A stretch of DNA of 64,000 bases, taken from positions 46,871 to 110,870 of the forward strand of contig QPMI01000134.1 in the NCBI GenBank assembly GCA_004431415.1. Direction: 5' to 3'. A model generated the notes under the pieces. The model was not told where the DNA came from, searched no databases, and was given only the letters and a program-made list of their open reading frames with translations. The DNA comes from Cyanophora paradoxa (lineage: Eukaryota; Glaucocystophyceae; Cyanophorales; Cyanophoraceae). Of this stretch, positions 1 through 11,307 are shown piece by piece. How positions within the stretch are numbered: the first letter of the stretch is position 1; every line of letters begins with the position of its first letter. Both the position numbers and the translations under genes were made by a program.

Positions 1-1992
1 CTTCTGAACTCAATTTCCATCATATTGGATGATGACGCATGGCGTGGTTTTAATTTTGTGAGGGATCATATTGTGAATGCAGCATCTCTTGAAAACCAGG
101 ATACGCATGGAGTGGTACCGAATGCTAATATGACAGTTGCGGACGCCTTGAACCTGGTGAACAGTACAGTTGAGGATCACTCGCTTGATGCTTTAACCAT
201 ACGTACAAGGTGCTACCGTACAATGACACGTAATGTGATTCCGATCCGAAATATTCATCCTCCCGCGCCTTCTGAAATTTCTCGCTCGTGCCCAGGTTCG
301 AGGAACGGCTGCTTACTGGACAAATGCGCGAAATAAACTACACAGCATGTTCACGACCATTGGTTTCCCTCACATCTACATGACACTATCGAGCGATGAC
401 CTGCACTGGCCTGATCTACTTCGGGCAATCGACCCTGTCAAATTCCAGTCCAGCACCGCCGTATCGGAATTTACAAAAAATCGTGACGACGTTGTGAAAC
501 TGCTGAATGACAACCCGGGGATTGTTGCTGAGCACTTCGATGAACGAGTTCGCGCCATGTTGGAGTTGTTTCAGTCCGAAGGTGGCGAGAGCCTTTTTGG
601 TTGGCCAGTCGTAGATTTTTTTGTTCGGTGCGCTTTGGAATTCATGTACGTGTATTTCGCGTTGTCTCATACGTCTCCGAAGGTATGAGGTTCAGAGTCG
701 CGGGTCGTTGCATGCTCATCTAGTCATCTGGTTAGGTGAACGTACACGGGACGGAGTATCTACCCCTCCCCCCAATTTGGATCCGGCGGATCCCGCCTTC
801 AATGCAGAACAAGTTTGTGCATGGCTGGATACGATCGTCAAAACGGAAGTGCGTTGTAGCTCATGTCATTGGAGTCGTGTTTGCAATCTACCTCTAATCT
901 AGGCTACAGCAACCTCGCACTGAAGGCCCTTTTGCACAATCGTGGGCAACAGAGCGATTGCAGACATATGTTGCTCGGTTCAACCGGCACAAGCACTCGC
1001 ATACTTGTCGGATTGATCCATCGGCGAAGTACAGACACCGTCGCCAACGGAAACTGGCCGTCGTCGACGAGGACGCTGAGCTTCATGATCCTCTACCAGA
1101 TACGGCCCGCAACTCCGTTCTCGAGGACCAGTTGTCTGCAATGGAGAAGGCTGCTCCTTCGGAACATGTAGCCCGTTCAGCCCGGATTGCGAGATTCATG
1201 GCCGAATACAAGGAGAGGTGTAAATGTCGATTTGGGTTCCCCCATGTGTTTGCGGCAAAGACGCACCTTCGGAGTTCTCACGAGGAGCGCTTCATGTGTC
1301 GTGGGGACAGGGAAGTAATTTTTAAACGCACCACACAAGACGACAGATACACGAACAACTTCCATGATATAATAATCCAGCTATGGCAAGCCAATATGGA
1401 TATTCAAGTGGTCACTAACCCGTACAAGATTGCAGCGTACATCTTGGGGTATATGACTAAAGATGAGACAGAGGAGATGAAGGCGGTTGAGAGCGTGCTG
1501 TCTGATTTGCCTGAGGAGGCTTCGACCAACCAAATCCTCTTGAAGGTTCGGTTTCCTTTTACATGACCGGATTAATTGTGATTGGTTTGTAATCGCTGCG
1601 CCGCTCTCCTAGATGCGGAACGCAATGCTGGGATGTCGTACAATGTCCAAGCAAGAAGCGGGTCTATATTGCCTAGGTGGGTGCATTCGTTTTGTCGCCG
1701 GAGTTTGCGTGATGAATACGCACATGTGCCGCTGTGATCGTGCCTGCTCTCATGTATTCATGTGCATGCTGCAGGTCTACCATTGTTTTATTCATCACGA
1801 ACATCCTGTTCAGTTGGGGCGTATCTTCCAGGGAAACGCACGAAGCACCTACGTAAGAAACGGGACCTCGAGTTCCGTGTGCAGCGCAATCCAAATGATG
1901 AAGATGCATGGGCGGATGATCAAGTTGATTATTATACTGCTCGTACTAAGGACCCTGCTGGTACGACATTCACTTTCTCGTTCTCGACGTAA
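1..1992 (+). mobile_element. Helitron Rep (HUH endonuclease) gene, truncated, with introns
   Basis: Seen: successive + strand coding blocks match the order of the Helitron-like N domain and Rep. Block 347-642 reads FTTIGFPHIYMTLSSDDLHWPDL and ends in a P-G-I-V-A-x-x-F stretch. An intron (about 643-675, GT-AG) joins it to VQSRGSLHAHLVIWL, which holds the HxH metal-binding motif. Block 958-1566 contains FNRHKHSHTC, CRFGFPHVF, QLWQANMDIQVV and YILGYMTKDE, all Rep signatures. After an intron near 1680-1770, LPLFYSSRTSC and GKRTKHLRKKRDLE follow and the frame stops at 1992. Known: autonomous Helitrons fuse Rep to a PIF1-like helicase. Here no helicase follows in 1993-3500, so the element is truncated or rearranged; its 5' part lies outside the window. 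Role: rolling-circle transposition. The family call is firm, the exact exon ends are not. Confidence 0.85.
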
Positions 1993-3500
1993 ATAATCTG
2001 TGCGTATACGTGCAGGCTCGGCACCTGTTTTCGAGTCCCTAACATTATCTTCCCTTTTACCCGAGCTCCATCCCTATATATATAACATTTTAATTGTTTC
2101 ATTATCTTCCCTTTTACTTAATTTGTCAATTCTTCGTACATCTCTATCACGCATTTGGTATACAAAACTTAATTTATACCCATCCTGCCGTAGTGCGTGT
2201 CCCCATTTCAGACCAGAGGCTGCACTGCCCCCGGGGCAGGACTGTTTTTTTCGACTGCTTCTCCAACACTCGCAGCGATCCCACGCGGCAGGGCTAGGAG
2301 GCAGCGAGCCGGGTACAGCAACCGCAGTTGCGACGCTGGGCTCACGCCATGCAAAGCAAAGTCAAGCGTGCAAATCATTTGCGAGCTCAGTGCGCAAACC
2401 ACGGCACACGCACACTGCCAGAGCCTGCGCCATAGTACACATGAGTTCACAGCAATCAAACCGGCGATCGCAATTAACGGTCCGCGGATAGCCGGGGCTG
2501 CAAGGTCCTAGAGGCCGATCGCGATCGCGACTCATGCATATGACGCAATTCTAATTAAATAATTCGATGTGCAAAACCGGATCGCCGAGTCATCTAATTC
2601 GAATGAATCATATATATAGGCAGTTTACTATTAATTTAGCGCTAGCATCACGAGTTCTTAAAATCCGACGCATAATAATCGCACACGCTCGGCTAATATA
2701 TCGCATGTGCATGTAAAATCGAATCGCCGCATCAGATCATGATCATGATCATAATTATAAATAGCCTCCTGTCCCATTTAGAGCATTCTAGCTTTAAATC
2801 ATTAATCGAATCTAAAGATCGCATGATCATGATCGAAGTCAGTTCTCACGCGTGAATCACGGTATAGCTACTATGGCAAGGATCTGGACGGTCCAGACCC
2901 CGCTGTCGGAGCATCTTTGATGTAGCTACCGGGCATCACCGCTGAACCGTTGAACATGCCTGTGAAGCCCAGCTGCAGCCGGCCGTAGAGAGTCTGTCGA
3001 GCCTGAGCGTCCGGCTTGAGCCCTATAGCTAGTACGTAGCGCCCAACTGAAGCCCGTTCAAGCCCGAGTGTAGCTCTGCCCAGCTCAAGCTTGACGGCAA
3101 GTTAGCAGTACTACCGCCTGGCGTCAGCGGTTACAAGTTAGAGTCCAGACTTGAGCTCTAGCCAAGTCCAGTCTGCATCCAAGGCTCCGAGCTTGAGGCA
3201 CTAGTACTGGCACACACAAGTCAGCGCTAGCGCATGAGTTGCGTGTCCCTTACAGTGACCGGCGTTAACGTTAGCAGCGTAGCATTAGTAGCTCAGCGGC
3301 TAGTCGTCTTCAGGCAGCGCGGCTCCGCTGGCCATGGGCTAGGGGCTGACGGGTACAGCTCCGTCCACGATGTGATCCGTCCGAGCGCTAGTTAAAGGGA
3401 TGATCCGCTGAGGCATTAACATTGCTGCTTGAGCCAGGACGTAGACCGGGGCAGTTGCACGATCCACGAGAAGCCATAATTAATTATCGAATACACACTA
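1993..3500. other. Non-coding stretch with palindrome-rich DNA
   Basis: No frame here looks coding. The part 1993-2200 is AT-rich with a TATATATATA run. The part 2500-2870 is full of self-complementary tetramers and alternating blocks such as GATCATGATCATGATC and GATCGCGATCGCGA. The part 2900-3480 shows loosely repeated GAGCTTGAG / CAAGCTTGA words. It ends at the sharp left edge of the GC-rich duplicated island. Confidence 0.6.
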
Positions 3501-4937
3501 CACCCGCCGGCGCCGCCTCCACGCCCACGGGCCGCGCGCCGCCGGGGCGCACGCGCGGCGAGGGCGGCGCCCTGGGGCGGCGGGGCGGCGGAGGGGAGTG
3601 GCGGCGGGCGGCCGCGCGGCGCTGCGGGGCCCGAGCTGCGGGGCGGCCGCCGGGGCCCGGGGGAGCTTTCCGTGCTCCCGCAGGCGCCGGTGCAGAGGAG
3701 AGCGGACTCAGGGCGCGAGGGCCGCACGCAGAGGCCGGCCGCCGCCTCACAGCGGAGCGGCGCCCCGCGCCGGTCCGGCGCGCTGCCGCGCCGGCTCCGT
3801 CGCACTCGCGGCGGTTACTAACTGCAAACGGCCGTTAGGCTAACTGCCGCGCAGCGGAGGGGGCGGCGCTTCGGGGCTTCGGGGCGCACGCTGCTCCTCG
3901 CTGGCGACCGGCGCGGGGCGGCCTCCGCGCCGCGAACCGCGTCACGGGCAGTGCCGAGCCGTGCTCCACGGGCTTCGTGCTCCGCGCCCCACTCGCGGCG
4001 ACTCCGCCCTTCGCCCGCCAGTCCATTCAATCGCGGCGCGGCCATCCGGGGCGACCTGCCGCGGGCGTGCGTCAGCTTCGACTTCGCCGCATGCAAATGC
4101 ACGACGCTGTGCGAACCAATGCCCTCCGCCAAGGCCGCCGCCGCCGCGCCTCCGCCGAGCTCGCGACGACCGCGAGCGGCCATTGCGGCGCTTCCGAGGG
4201 AGGCTGATCGTGCTCCAGATGCGTGGAGGAGCGCATTCTGCTGGCCAGCTGCTCGCCCGCACGCTGTGGAGCGAGATCTCGTCACGATTTCTGTGCCGGC
4301 TTGGGGTACAGCGATCGCCCGCTTCGCCACCTTCGCTCCTCGGGCTTCGATGCGCCTTGCGGCGCGGCGCCGGTATACGTGCGTTCCAACTCTATCGACG
4401 GCATGTGCTGGTCTAACACGCGCCGCTCGCAGCCTTGCGATCTTGTGCGACTCGGCAATGCGGTCGATTGCAGGGATCAGCGCGCGCGCAGGCGCGCGGC
4501 TCGATGCGAGTGCGATGCGATCCCGGCGGCGAGCGGATCCAGGTACGCCGCTCGGCCGCGCACGGACGCGCCTAGGCCTATCCTGCGCGAGTCGCAGGGG
4601 GCGCGCGCGCGGACGATGCGGTCCTGCGGGGCCTCTGCCCGAGCCTGCCGCCTCGGCTCCGGACGAGGCGGCCGGCGTCGCGCCCGGGCGCACGCCGACA
4701 GACGTCCGCCTCGAGCGCCGCCCCGCGGGCCCCTCGGACCCGCCGGTCGCCCCGCGCGAGAGGCGCCCCCGCAGCGCCGCGCGCCGCGCCTCCGCGCGCC
4801 CCTCGAGCTCGGCGGCGGGCGGCGGCGACTCCTCCTCCTCCCTCCCCGCGCGCCCCGCCCCGCCCCGCCCCCGCAGCTTGGCTTACTGAGTCTTTGGCCT
4901 TGGCTCTCTGGCTGTTTGCTCTCCGCCCCGGCTCGCC
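3501..4937. other. GC-rich upstream region of START gene copy 1
   Basis: Long overlapping ORFs exist in all frames, as expected at this GC content, and none has a recognisable domain or a consistent exon pattern. The stretch 3835-4900 is well conserved with 25557-26640. A (CCCCG)n tract sits at about 4853-4876, followed by a less GC-rich segment ending at the start codon at 4938, so promoter and 5' UTR are the likely contents. I could not define a transcription start. Confidence 0.5.
4853..4876. promoter_or_regulatory. (CCCCG)n GC-box-like tract upstream of START gene copy 1
   Basis: Repeated CCCCG pentamers lie about 60-85 bases before the start codon. The equivalent tract in copy 2 (26594-26652) is more than twice as long. 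Such tracts can bind GC-box factors and are unstable in length. Regulatory function is inferred only from position. Confidence 0.35.
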
Positions 4938-7900
4938 ATGGCGCAGGTGCTGTTCCTGGGCGTGGCCCGCGGCGAGGCGCACGGCGCCAAGAGGCTCGCC
5001 ACGGTGCGCGCCCCTCGTCCCAGTCTTCTATGAGATTCTTCCACAAGAGCCGCGCGTACCGCTGTTTTCATTCTATCCAGATCCAGACCGTTATTCTATC
5101 TATCGGCTCGAAGAGGGTCGCCACGGCCCGTGAGCGCGCCTACGGTCGAGGGCGAGATGAAGCTGGGCGGGGCTCGCGGTCGCTAGGGAGCTAGCCGCGC
5201 GACGCCCGACCCCCGGCTCGCTCGGGAGCCCTGCGCCCGCGCTCGCTCGCCCCCTAGCTCGCTCGCTCACGGCCCCCGAGCCGAAAGCTAGCCGGAACCC
5301 GCGGCTGCTAGAAAGGAAGCTAGCCGCCCCACGCCACGCTTGCGCGCCGCGGCCCGGCCCGCCCCGCCCCGCCCCGCCCCGGCCCCGGCCCCGGCCCGCC
5401 CCCAGGCTCGCTCGCTCGCCGGCGCCCCCCCGACCCGAGCCGACCCGAGCCGCCCCGCCCGCGCAGCCGGAGCAGACGATGTACGCGAAGGAGTACTACA
5501 AGCGGGAGGCCGCCGACGCCCTCCTCGACGTCCGCCGCGAGGTGAGCGGGCGAGGCCCAGCCTCGACGATCCGATCCGGCCCAGCCTAGCCCAGTCTAGC
5601 TAGCCCCCTTCCTAGTCTAGTCCAGCTGGGCCCCTTGTCGTAGCCTGGCTTGCTTTGGCGCCTTGCACCGCAGGTTTAGCTAGCTAAGCAGATTAGCAGG
5701 TTCTCGGACTCCTAGCAGCCACGTCTAGCTTTAAGCTCGGGACCTTAGCTTGCTTGCTTTCTTCCTAGCCACTGCATCAGCCCAAGCTGACTCTCTTTGA
5801 ACAGTTCTCGGGCGCCGATCTGCTCTGGACGGACCACGGGCCCCTCCCGGGCGAGAAGGTCAGGCCCTTACCCGCGGGCCCCTCCCCCCCGCACCCCCTC
5901 GCGATCCACTCTCCCCCGGGCCATCTTCCACGCCGTGCCGCTCCTTATGCGCTCACGCCGGATTCAAATCCGCCGGCCTCCACCCGGGCTACCTACCCAC
6001 ACCCGGGCGCCCCGCGCGCGCCCCTTACGCGCCCCTCACGCGCCCCCGCGCCCGCCCCGCCCCCCAGATCCGGCGGATGCACCGGGAGGACCCCCTCCCG
6101 AACCGGCCCCCGATCCTCAAGTCCGCCCTCATCATCCCGGTCCGTCCGCTCCGCCCGCGCCGCCCGCCCGCCCGCCCTCCCTTTCGCTCGTCTACATTAA
6201 AAGCTTCCTTAGTTTCCATTTCTATAGAGTCTCAGAAGCTTCCATAGCTATAGCTAGAGTCTCGAACAGCGTCAGCGCGCCCTCCCGGCCGGGCCCCTTG
6301 AGCAGCCAGCACGGATCATCTGATCTCTGAACTGGCGCGCAGGCGCCGGCGTGGCGGGTGGCGAACTTCCTGTGGGACCCCACGAGCCGCACAAAGTGGG
6401 ACAAGGTGCACCGGCTCCGATCGTCCTCGAATTTGATCCCTAGATTAGATCTCGTGGAGTCCGAGCCCCCTCAGCGCAGATCTCATAGATCTTAGCTAGA
6501 TTTTCCTAGCTAGCTATAGCTATCTAGCTTCCTTCCTTAGCTAAACTAACGAACTGACTTCGCACCAAGTGGGACAAGGTGCGCCGGCAGGCGGCGGGCG
6601 GGCGGCGGGCGGCCCCGCGCGAGCTAGCTCCGACCATTCTTGAATTTGATCCCTAGATTGGATTCTTTAGAAGATCCGATAGCGCAGCGCTCGTTTCCCG
6701 AGCGCCCTCAGAGTTTCCTCAGCTCAGATCCCATACATCTTAGCTCACCACTCGAGAAGACGCTTAGCTTAGCTAACTGACTCCGGTACCCCCCGCGCAG
6801 CTGGCGCTGCGGTGCGGGGTGGTGGACGAGCTGGAGCGGACGACGCGGGTCGACTACGTGGAGGAGACGAACCTGCTCCCGGGTCACCTCCCCCGCAACA
6901 TGCTCCTCGTCGCCACCGTCCAGGTGGGCGCCAGCACCCGTCTGGCTGCCGGGCTCTGGGGCGAGAGGGCGGGCGGGCGCCGGTCCCGCCGACACGGCTC
7001 CCTCTCTCTGCAGCGCGACCTGCACGCGCGCATGTTCGTGATCGCCTACCGCTCCGTCATCCACAAGAAGGGTGCTTCGCTTAACCCTGCTTCACCCTGC
7101 TTCTCTTTTTCCGCGGAGCTGCGCTGTTCTGAACCGGGGCGCGCAGTCAAGGTGGAGGGGCAGTTCATCCGAGCGCACGTCTTCAAGGGGTGCGCCGCGC
7201 GGCGGGGCGGGGCGGGGCGGGGCGGGGAGCGAGAGGGGCGGGGATACGCCGAGCGGTGGGGCGGGCGGGACGCGGCTATCGATGTCTCCCTTCCGGCGCA
7301 GCTCAGCTTTACGTCTCGACTCAGGAGCGCTAGAACAAGGGCCTTCTGACAGGGCGCGGCGCGGCGCGGCAGGGCTTCATCGTTCGGGAGGTCGACGAGC
7401 GCAGCAGCGAGCTGACGTACGTCATCCAGATGGACGTCAAGGTAGCCTACCCCCTCCTATTATTCCCCTCCCCGTGACGTCACGCCCACCGTGACGTCGC
7501 GCCACTCGATTAGGGCGTCCTATCGCGCGTCACGGCGGAACATTACTTCGCGCGGCGCATGCTGGCGCCGCAGCAGGCAGGCTTTCCCGTACCCCTCTTG
7601 TCTTCCTCCCCGCCCTTCCTCAGTGCCGCCCCCCTCCCCGCTTTGCAGATCGGGTACGCCCTTAGGATCGAGTACCTGTCCAACTGCGGGAAGGTTTGTG
7701 TACCCCGGCCGGGCTCCGCGGGCCCCGTACCCCGTCTCGCGGGCCGCGCTGACGCCCCTGGCAGTGGATCAAGGGCGGGCTCTTCCCCCCCCGCTCCCTC
7801 GTCTCTGAGTCGCGGCACATCCAGGGGGCCCTGAAGAAGGTACGAGCTGGAGCACGCTCTTGTTTGTTCCCGCGCGTTTCCTCGCTCGGGAGCTGACGGG

Positions 7901-10811
7901 TACGCGGCAAGATCCGGGGGATGAAATCGCTGGTGTCGTTCCTTCCGGGGTCCTCTTCGGGGCAGCCGTCGCCCACGGGCTCCGAGGAGGACGAGCCGGG
8001 GTACCCGCGCCCCGCCCCGCCGCACGAGGGCGCGGAGGGCGCCGGGGGGGAGGCCCCGCGGGGGGGTACGGAATCCGAGCCCCACGAGGCGGCGGCGCCC
8101 CGCGAGCCCCAGGCGGACCCCGAGAGGGCGCGCTTACCCTCCCCGGGGCCGGACGCCGACGCGCCGTCACCGCAGCCGTTGCCGGGGCCGCCCGAGTCGG
8201 CGCAGCCGTCGCGGAAAGCGGCGCGGCTCGCCGCGCCGCAGCCGCTCGACGTGGCAGGCGACCGTTCCCCCTCCCCTTCCCTCTCCTCCCCGTCGCCCGT
8301 CGCGGCGGCGGCCGGGGCCGCGCGGGCGGCCGCAGCGAAGTCGCCGCAGGGGCAGGGGCCGGCGGGCCGGCAGAGGGGCCAGCGGTCCCCCGGCCCTGGG
8401 AAGGGGGCGCCCTCGATCGGGAGCGCTGCCTCCCTAGAGGCCGCCCCCGCCTCGGACGCGGCGGGGCTCCCGGCGACCCTCAAGCCCCGCCCGCGCTGCC
8501 GCCCGCCGCCGGAGCCGGAGCCGGCGCCGGCGCCGGGTCCTCCCTCGCCGCCGCCGCCGGCGCCGCCGCGCCCCGCCCGTCAACAACGGCGGCGGCGGCG
8601 TCGGCTTCTCCCCCCGCCGCCGCCTCCGTCCCGGGCTCTCGCCCCGACTCCTTCAGCTGGCAGCAGCCGGACCAGCGGCGGCCCTCGACGAGCGACGGCC
8701 TGGCCGGCTCGAGCCTCCTCCCGCCGGGCGCTGTCATCGCCGGCATCAGGTCCGCCCGTCCGCCCGCCCGCCCGTCTGCGGGCTGCGCAGCGCCGCACAG
8801 GAGGGCTCTCTGAGCGGCGGATACTTTGATATAGAAAGCGGCACAGAAGACGATTTTCTCGCCCTCTACCTGCCCGTGACCCGCCCGCACGCAGGCGGGC
8901 GTCGACGGCGGCGAGCCTGCCGCGCACCTACTCCGGCACCTCCCTCGCATCCACCGTCCTCCTCAACCCGCCCCAAGTGAGAGAATCTGCTAAGCCTGCT
9001 CTAACCAACCCCTTCCTCTCTCTCCCCCCTCTCGAATCTTCTTCCGCCCCTCACGCCTCGGGCAGACGGCGCCGGCGGGCCCGCCGAAGCGGCCGAGCGG
9101 CCTGAGCGCCCTCCAGGTGCGCCCTTCCGAGGGGCCCCGGGCCCAAGAAGCTTGAATCTAGCCGAACCTAGGCCTAGCTGGAACTTGAGACTTGACATTC
9201 GAAGCCTAGAGAACCCAGAGAACGCCCGCCGAGGGGCCCCGGGCCCGGCCCCCCCGCCCCCCGCCCGCGCCCTCCTCCTCATCGCGGGGGCAGGCGCTGC
9301 TGGACGCGAGTCCGGTGGTCTTCGACGCGGAGGAGCTCGCCCGCGAGGAGCGCCGCCTCCGCCGCCGCCGCCGGTGCGAGCCGCCCGCCCCCGCCCCGGC
9401 CCCGCCCCGGCGCCAGGTCGTCGCTAGCTGTATCCATCTAGAGCTACTACACCGTGAATGCTAGAGAACGAGGCCTCTTCTGACGGTGCCGCGCAGGCTG
9501 GCGCGGCAGGCGGCGGCGGAGGCGCAGGCGGACGCGGAGCGCGTCGCCACGCCGGCGGCCCTGCAGCAGCTGCAGCTGCAGCACTCGGCGACGGCCCCGG
9601 GGGCGCTCGCGCCGGGCCTGGCGGGGGCGGTGGCGCAGCTCGCCGCGCGGCGCATGTCGCGGCGCATGTCCCTCATGAAGCTCGCCGAGCTCGCCGCGCA
9701 GGGCGCCGAGGTCTCCGCCTTTCTGAGGTGCCGCCCCCCTCCCTCCGGCGCGTCCGCAGAGGCTCACCTCGTTCGCCGCGGCGCAGCTCGGACGGCTCGC
9801 CGCTGCGGCAGGCGGTGGGCGGCGGCGGCGGGGCGGGCGCGTGGAGCGAGGAGAGCAGCTCGGGCAGCAGCGCGGAGGAGGCGGCCGCCAACTCGGCGCA
9901 GGAGGAGGACGAGGCCGAGGAGGAGAGAATGCGCGAGGCGCGCCGGCGGAGCCGCTGTTTGCTGTCGTTCGTTTCTGTTTGCTGTTCGCTGATGGTGGTC
10001 CCGGGCGCAGGAGACCCGCTGAACCTCACGGGCTGGGCGAACGCTCGCCAGGCCAAGAAGGCGCGGCACCGGGGGGCGGGGGCGGGGCCCGCGGCCCCCG
10101 GGCAGGAGGGCAGGGCGGCCGCCGCGGCTGCGGCGAAAGGGCCGCTCAAGTCGGGGGGGGTGGGGGCCCGCCTCTTCCGGAAGTACATGGCGGTACCCCT
10201 CCCGTCCATGCGGCTCCTGAGGGAGCGCGGCTCCCGCTCCCCCTCCCCGGACTCCCGCTCGGCCTCTCCCCCCCGGGCCCAGACCGCCGCCGGCCGCGTC
10301 CGCGTCTCTACCCCCCTCGACCCCGTCCACCAGGCGGTGCGCGTGCCCTCCTCCCCGCCTTCATCTCGTCCCCACCTTGACCAGGGTACGGCAGGCTCTG
10401 GACTTTGCGAACGCGCGGGCGGAGGCGCGGCGGCTGCGGCACGAGGCTGGCATGAGCGCGTCCGCGGGGAGCCTCTCCTTCGGCGACCTACCCCCTCCGC
10501 CCGGCGACCTCCCGCCGGGCCTCAGATACGTACCCCCACCGCGGAACAGGCGGGCGTCCACGGCGGACGGGGTACGCCGCTCCTCCGCGTCGGGCGGCGG
10601 GCGCCGGAGGAGCAGCATACTGGCGCCCGCCGGATCCGAACCGCCGCCCGCCGGCGCCGGCGCCGGGCTGGGGCCCCAGGGGCGGGGCCAGGGGCACCTC
10701 TCGGTCACGCAGTCGGCCCCCTCGCTCGGGGGCCTGGGCCTGCGCTCCGGCGCCCGCCCCGCGACGGTCCCCGCGGAGCCGCCCGCCCGCACCTGCCCCG
10801 GGGCGGCGTGA
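4938..10811 (+). CDS. START-domain lipid-binding protein with long disordered tail, copy 1
   Basis: Exons seen: 4938-5003, 5476-5541, 5805-5858, 6068-6139, 6343-6405, 6801-6923, 7014-7071, 7147-7189, 7373-7441, 7649-7693, 7765-7839, 7912-8749, 8895-8976, 9066-9116, 9294-9373, 9497-9727, about 9760-9960, 10011-10192, 10395-10811. Almost all junctions are GT-AG and in phase. The first 245 residues form a START domain: FLWDPTSRTKWDK, VDYVEETNLLPGHLPRN, MFVIAYRSVIHKK, GQFIRAHVFKGGFIVRE, LTYVIQMDVK. START domains bind sterols or phospholipids in a hydrophobic cavity. The rest is low-complexity Pro/Ala/Ser/Gly sequence with a helical stretch (RRMSRRMSLMKLAELAAQ) and RRAS/RRRSS phosphosite-like motifs near the C-terminus. 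The start ATG has a good context (CGCCATGG). Exon 8 is one G short and exon 12 one C short relative to copy 2, which breaks the frame: a pseudogene or a consensus error. Confidence 0.8.
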
Positions 10812-11307
10812 CTCTCTCTAGTACACGAGTGATCCCCGGGGGCGACGTGACTCTAGTGCGATTTCTTGCTCTTCTGTACACTATGGTTTCGTCCTTATTC
10901 TAGTTAGCGTTGAGTCTTATATATTCCGGCATCCCACTGAGCCTGCCCGGCGGCCAAACGTTAACCCGAGCCCGGATCGCGAGCCCGAGCTACCCTCGCA
11001 GTCGATCTCGCCGAAAAACATCGTACAGACAGACTCATGATCAAAGACAGACTCTTAGGCAGCTAGGACAGAACCGCTAGACAAGAATCACAATTTGGAA
11101 AGACAAAGTACGTCCAGCCGCCTGAACAATTCAACCGAATTCGAAGGGAAATTGTAGACTTTGGCGGATGCGGAGCGCGGGGCCTCGCGGAGGAGGGCTG
11201 AACCTCGGGAGCCCCGAGAGCACCCGCGGCCTCCTCGAGGAGGGAGGGAAGGGGGAGGGAAGGGCCGGGGAGGGGGGCGGGCCGGAGCCGGGCAGGCAGG
11301 CAGGCCC
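10812..11307. other. Intergenic region between convergent START and LRR-TIR genes
   Basis: It holds the 3' UTR of the START gene (AT-richer, with CCTTATTCTAG and TATATATTCC words) and the 3' flank of the LRR-TIR gene. A purine-rich GGGA tract lies at 11237-11280. The same arrangement occurs at 32223-32717. No additional gene is seen. Confidence 0.6.

Noticed and set aside
3818-4889. Long ORFs on both strands upstream of the START genes (and 25559-26860)
   Set aside because: High GC removes stop codons in every frame. The frames lack domains and have Arg/Ala/Pro-dominated composition.
7543-8485. Minus-strand ORFs across the START gene
   Set aside because: They lie opposite exons with recognisable START motifs and consistent splice phases, so they are antisense shadows.
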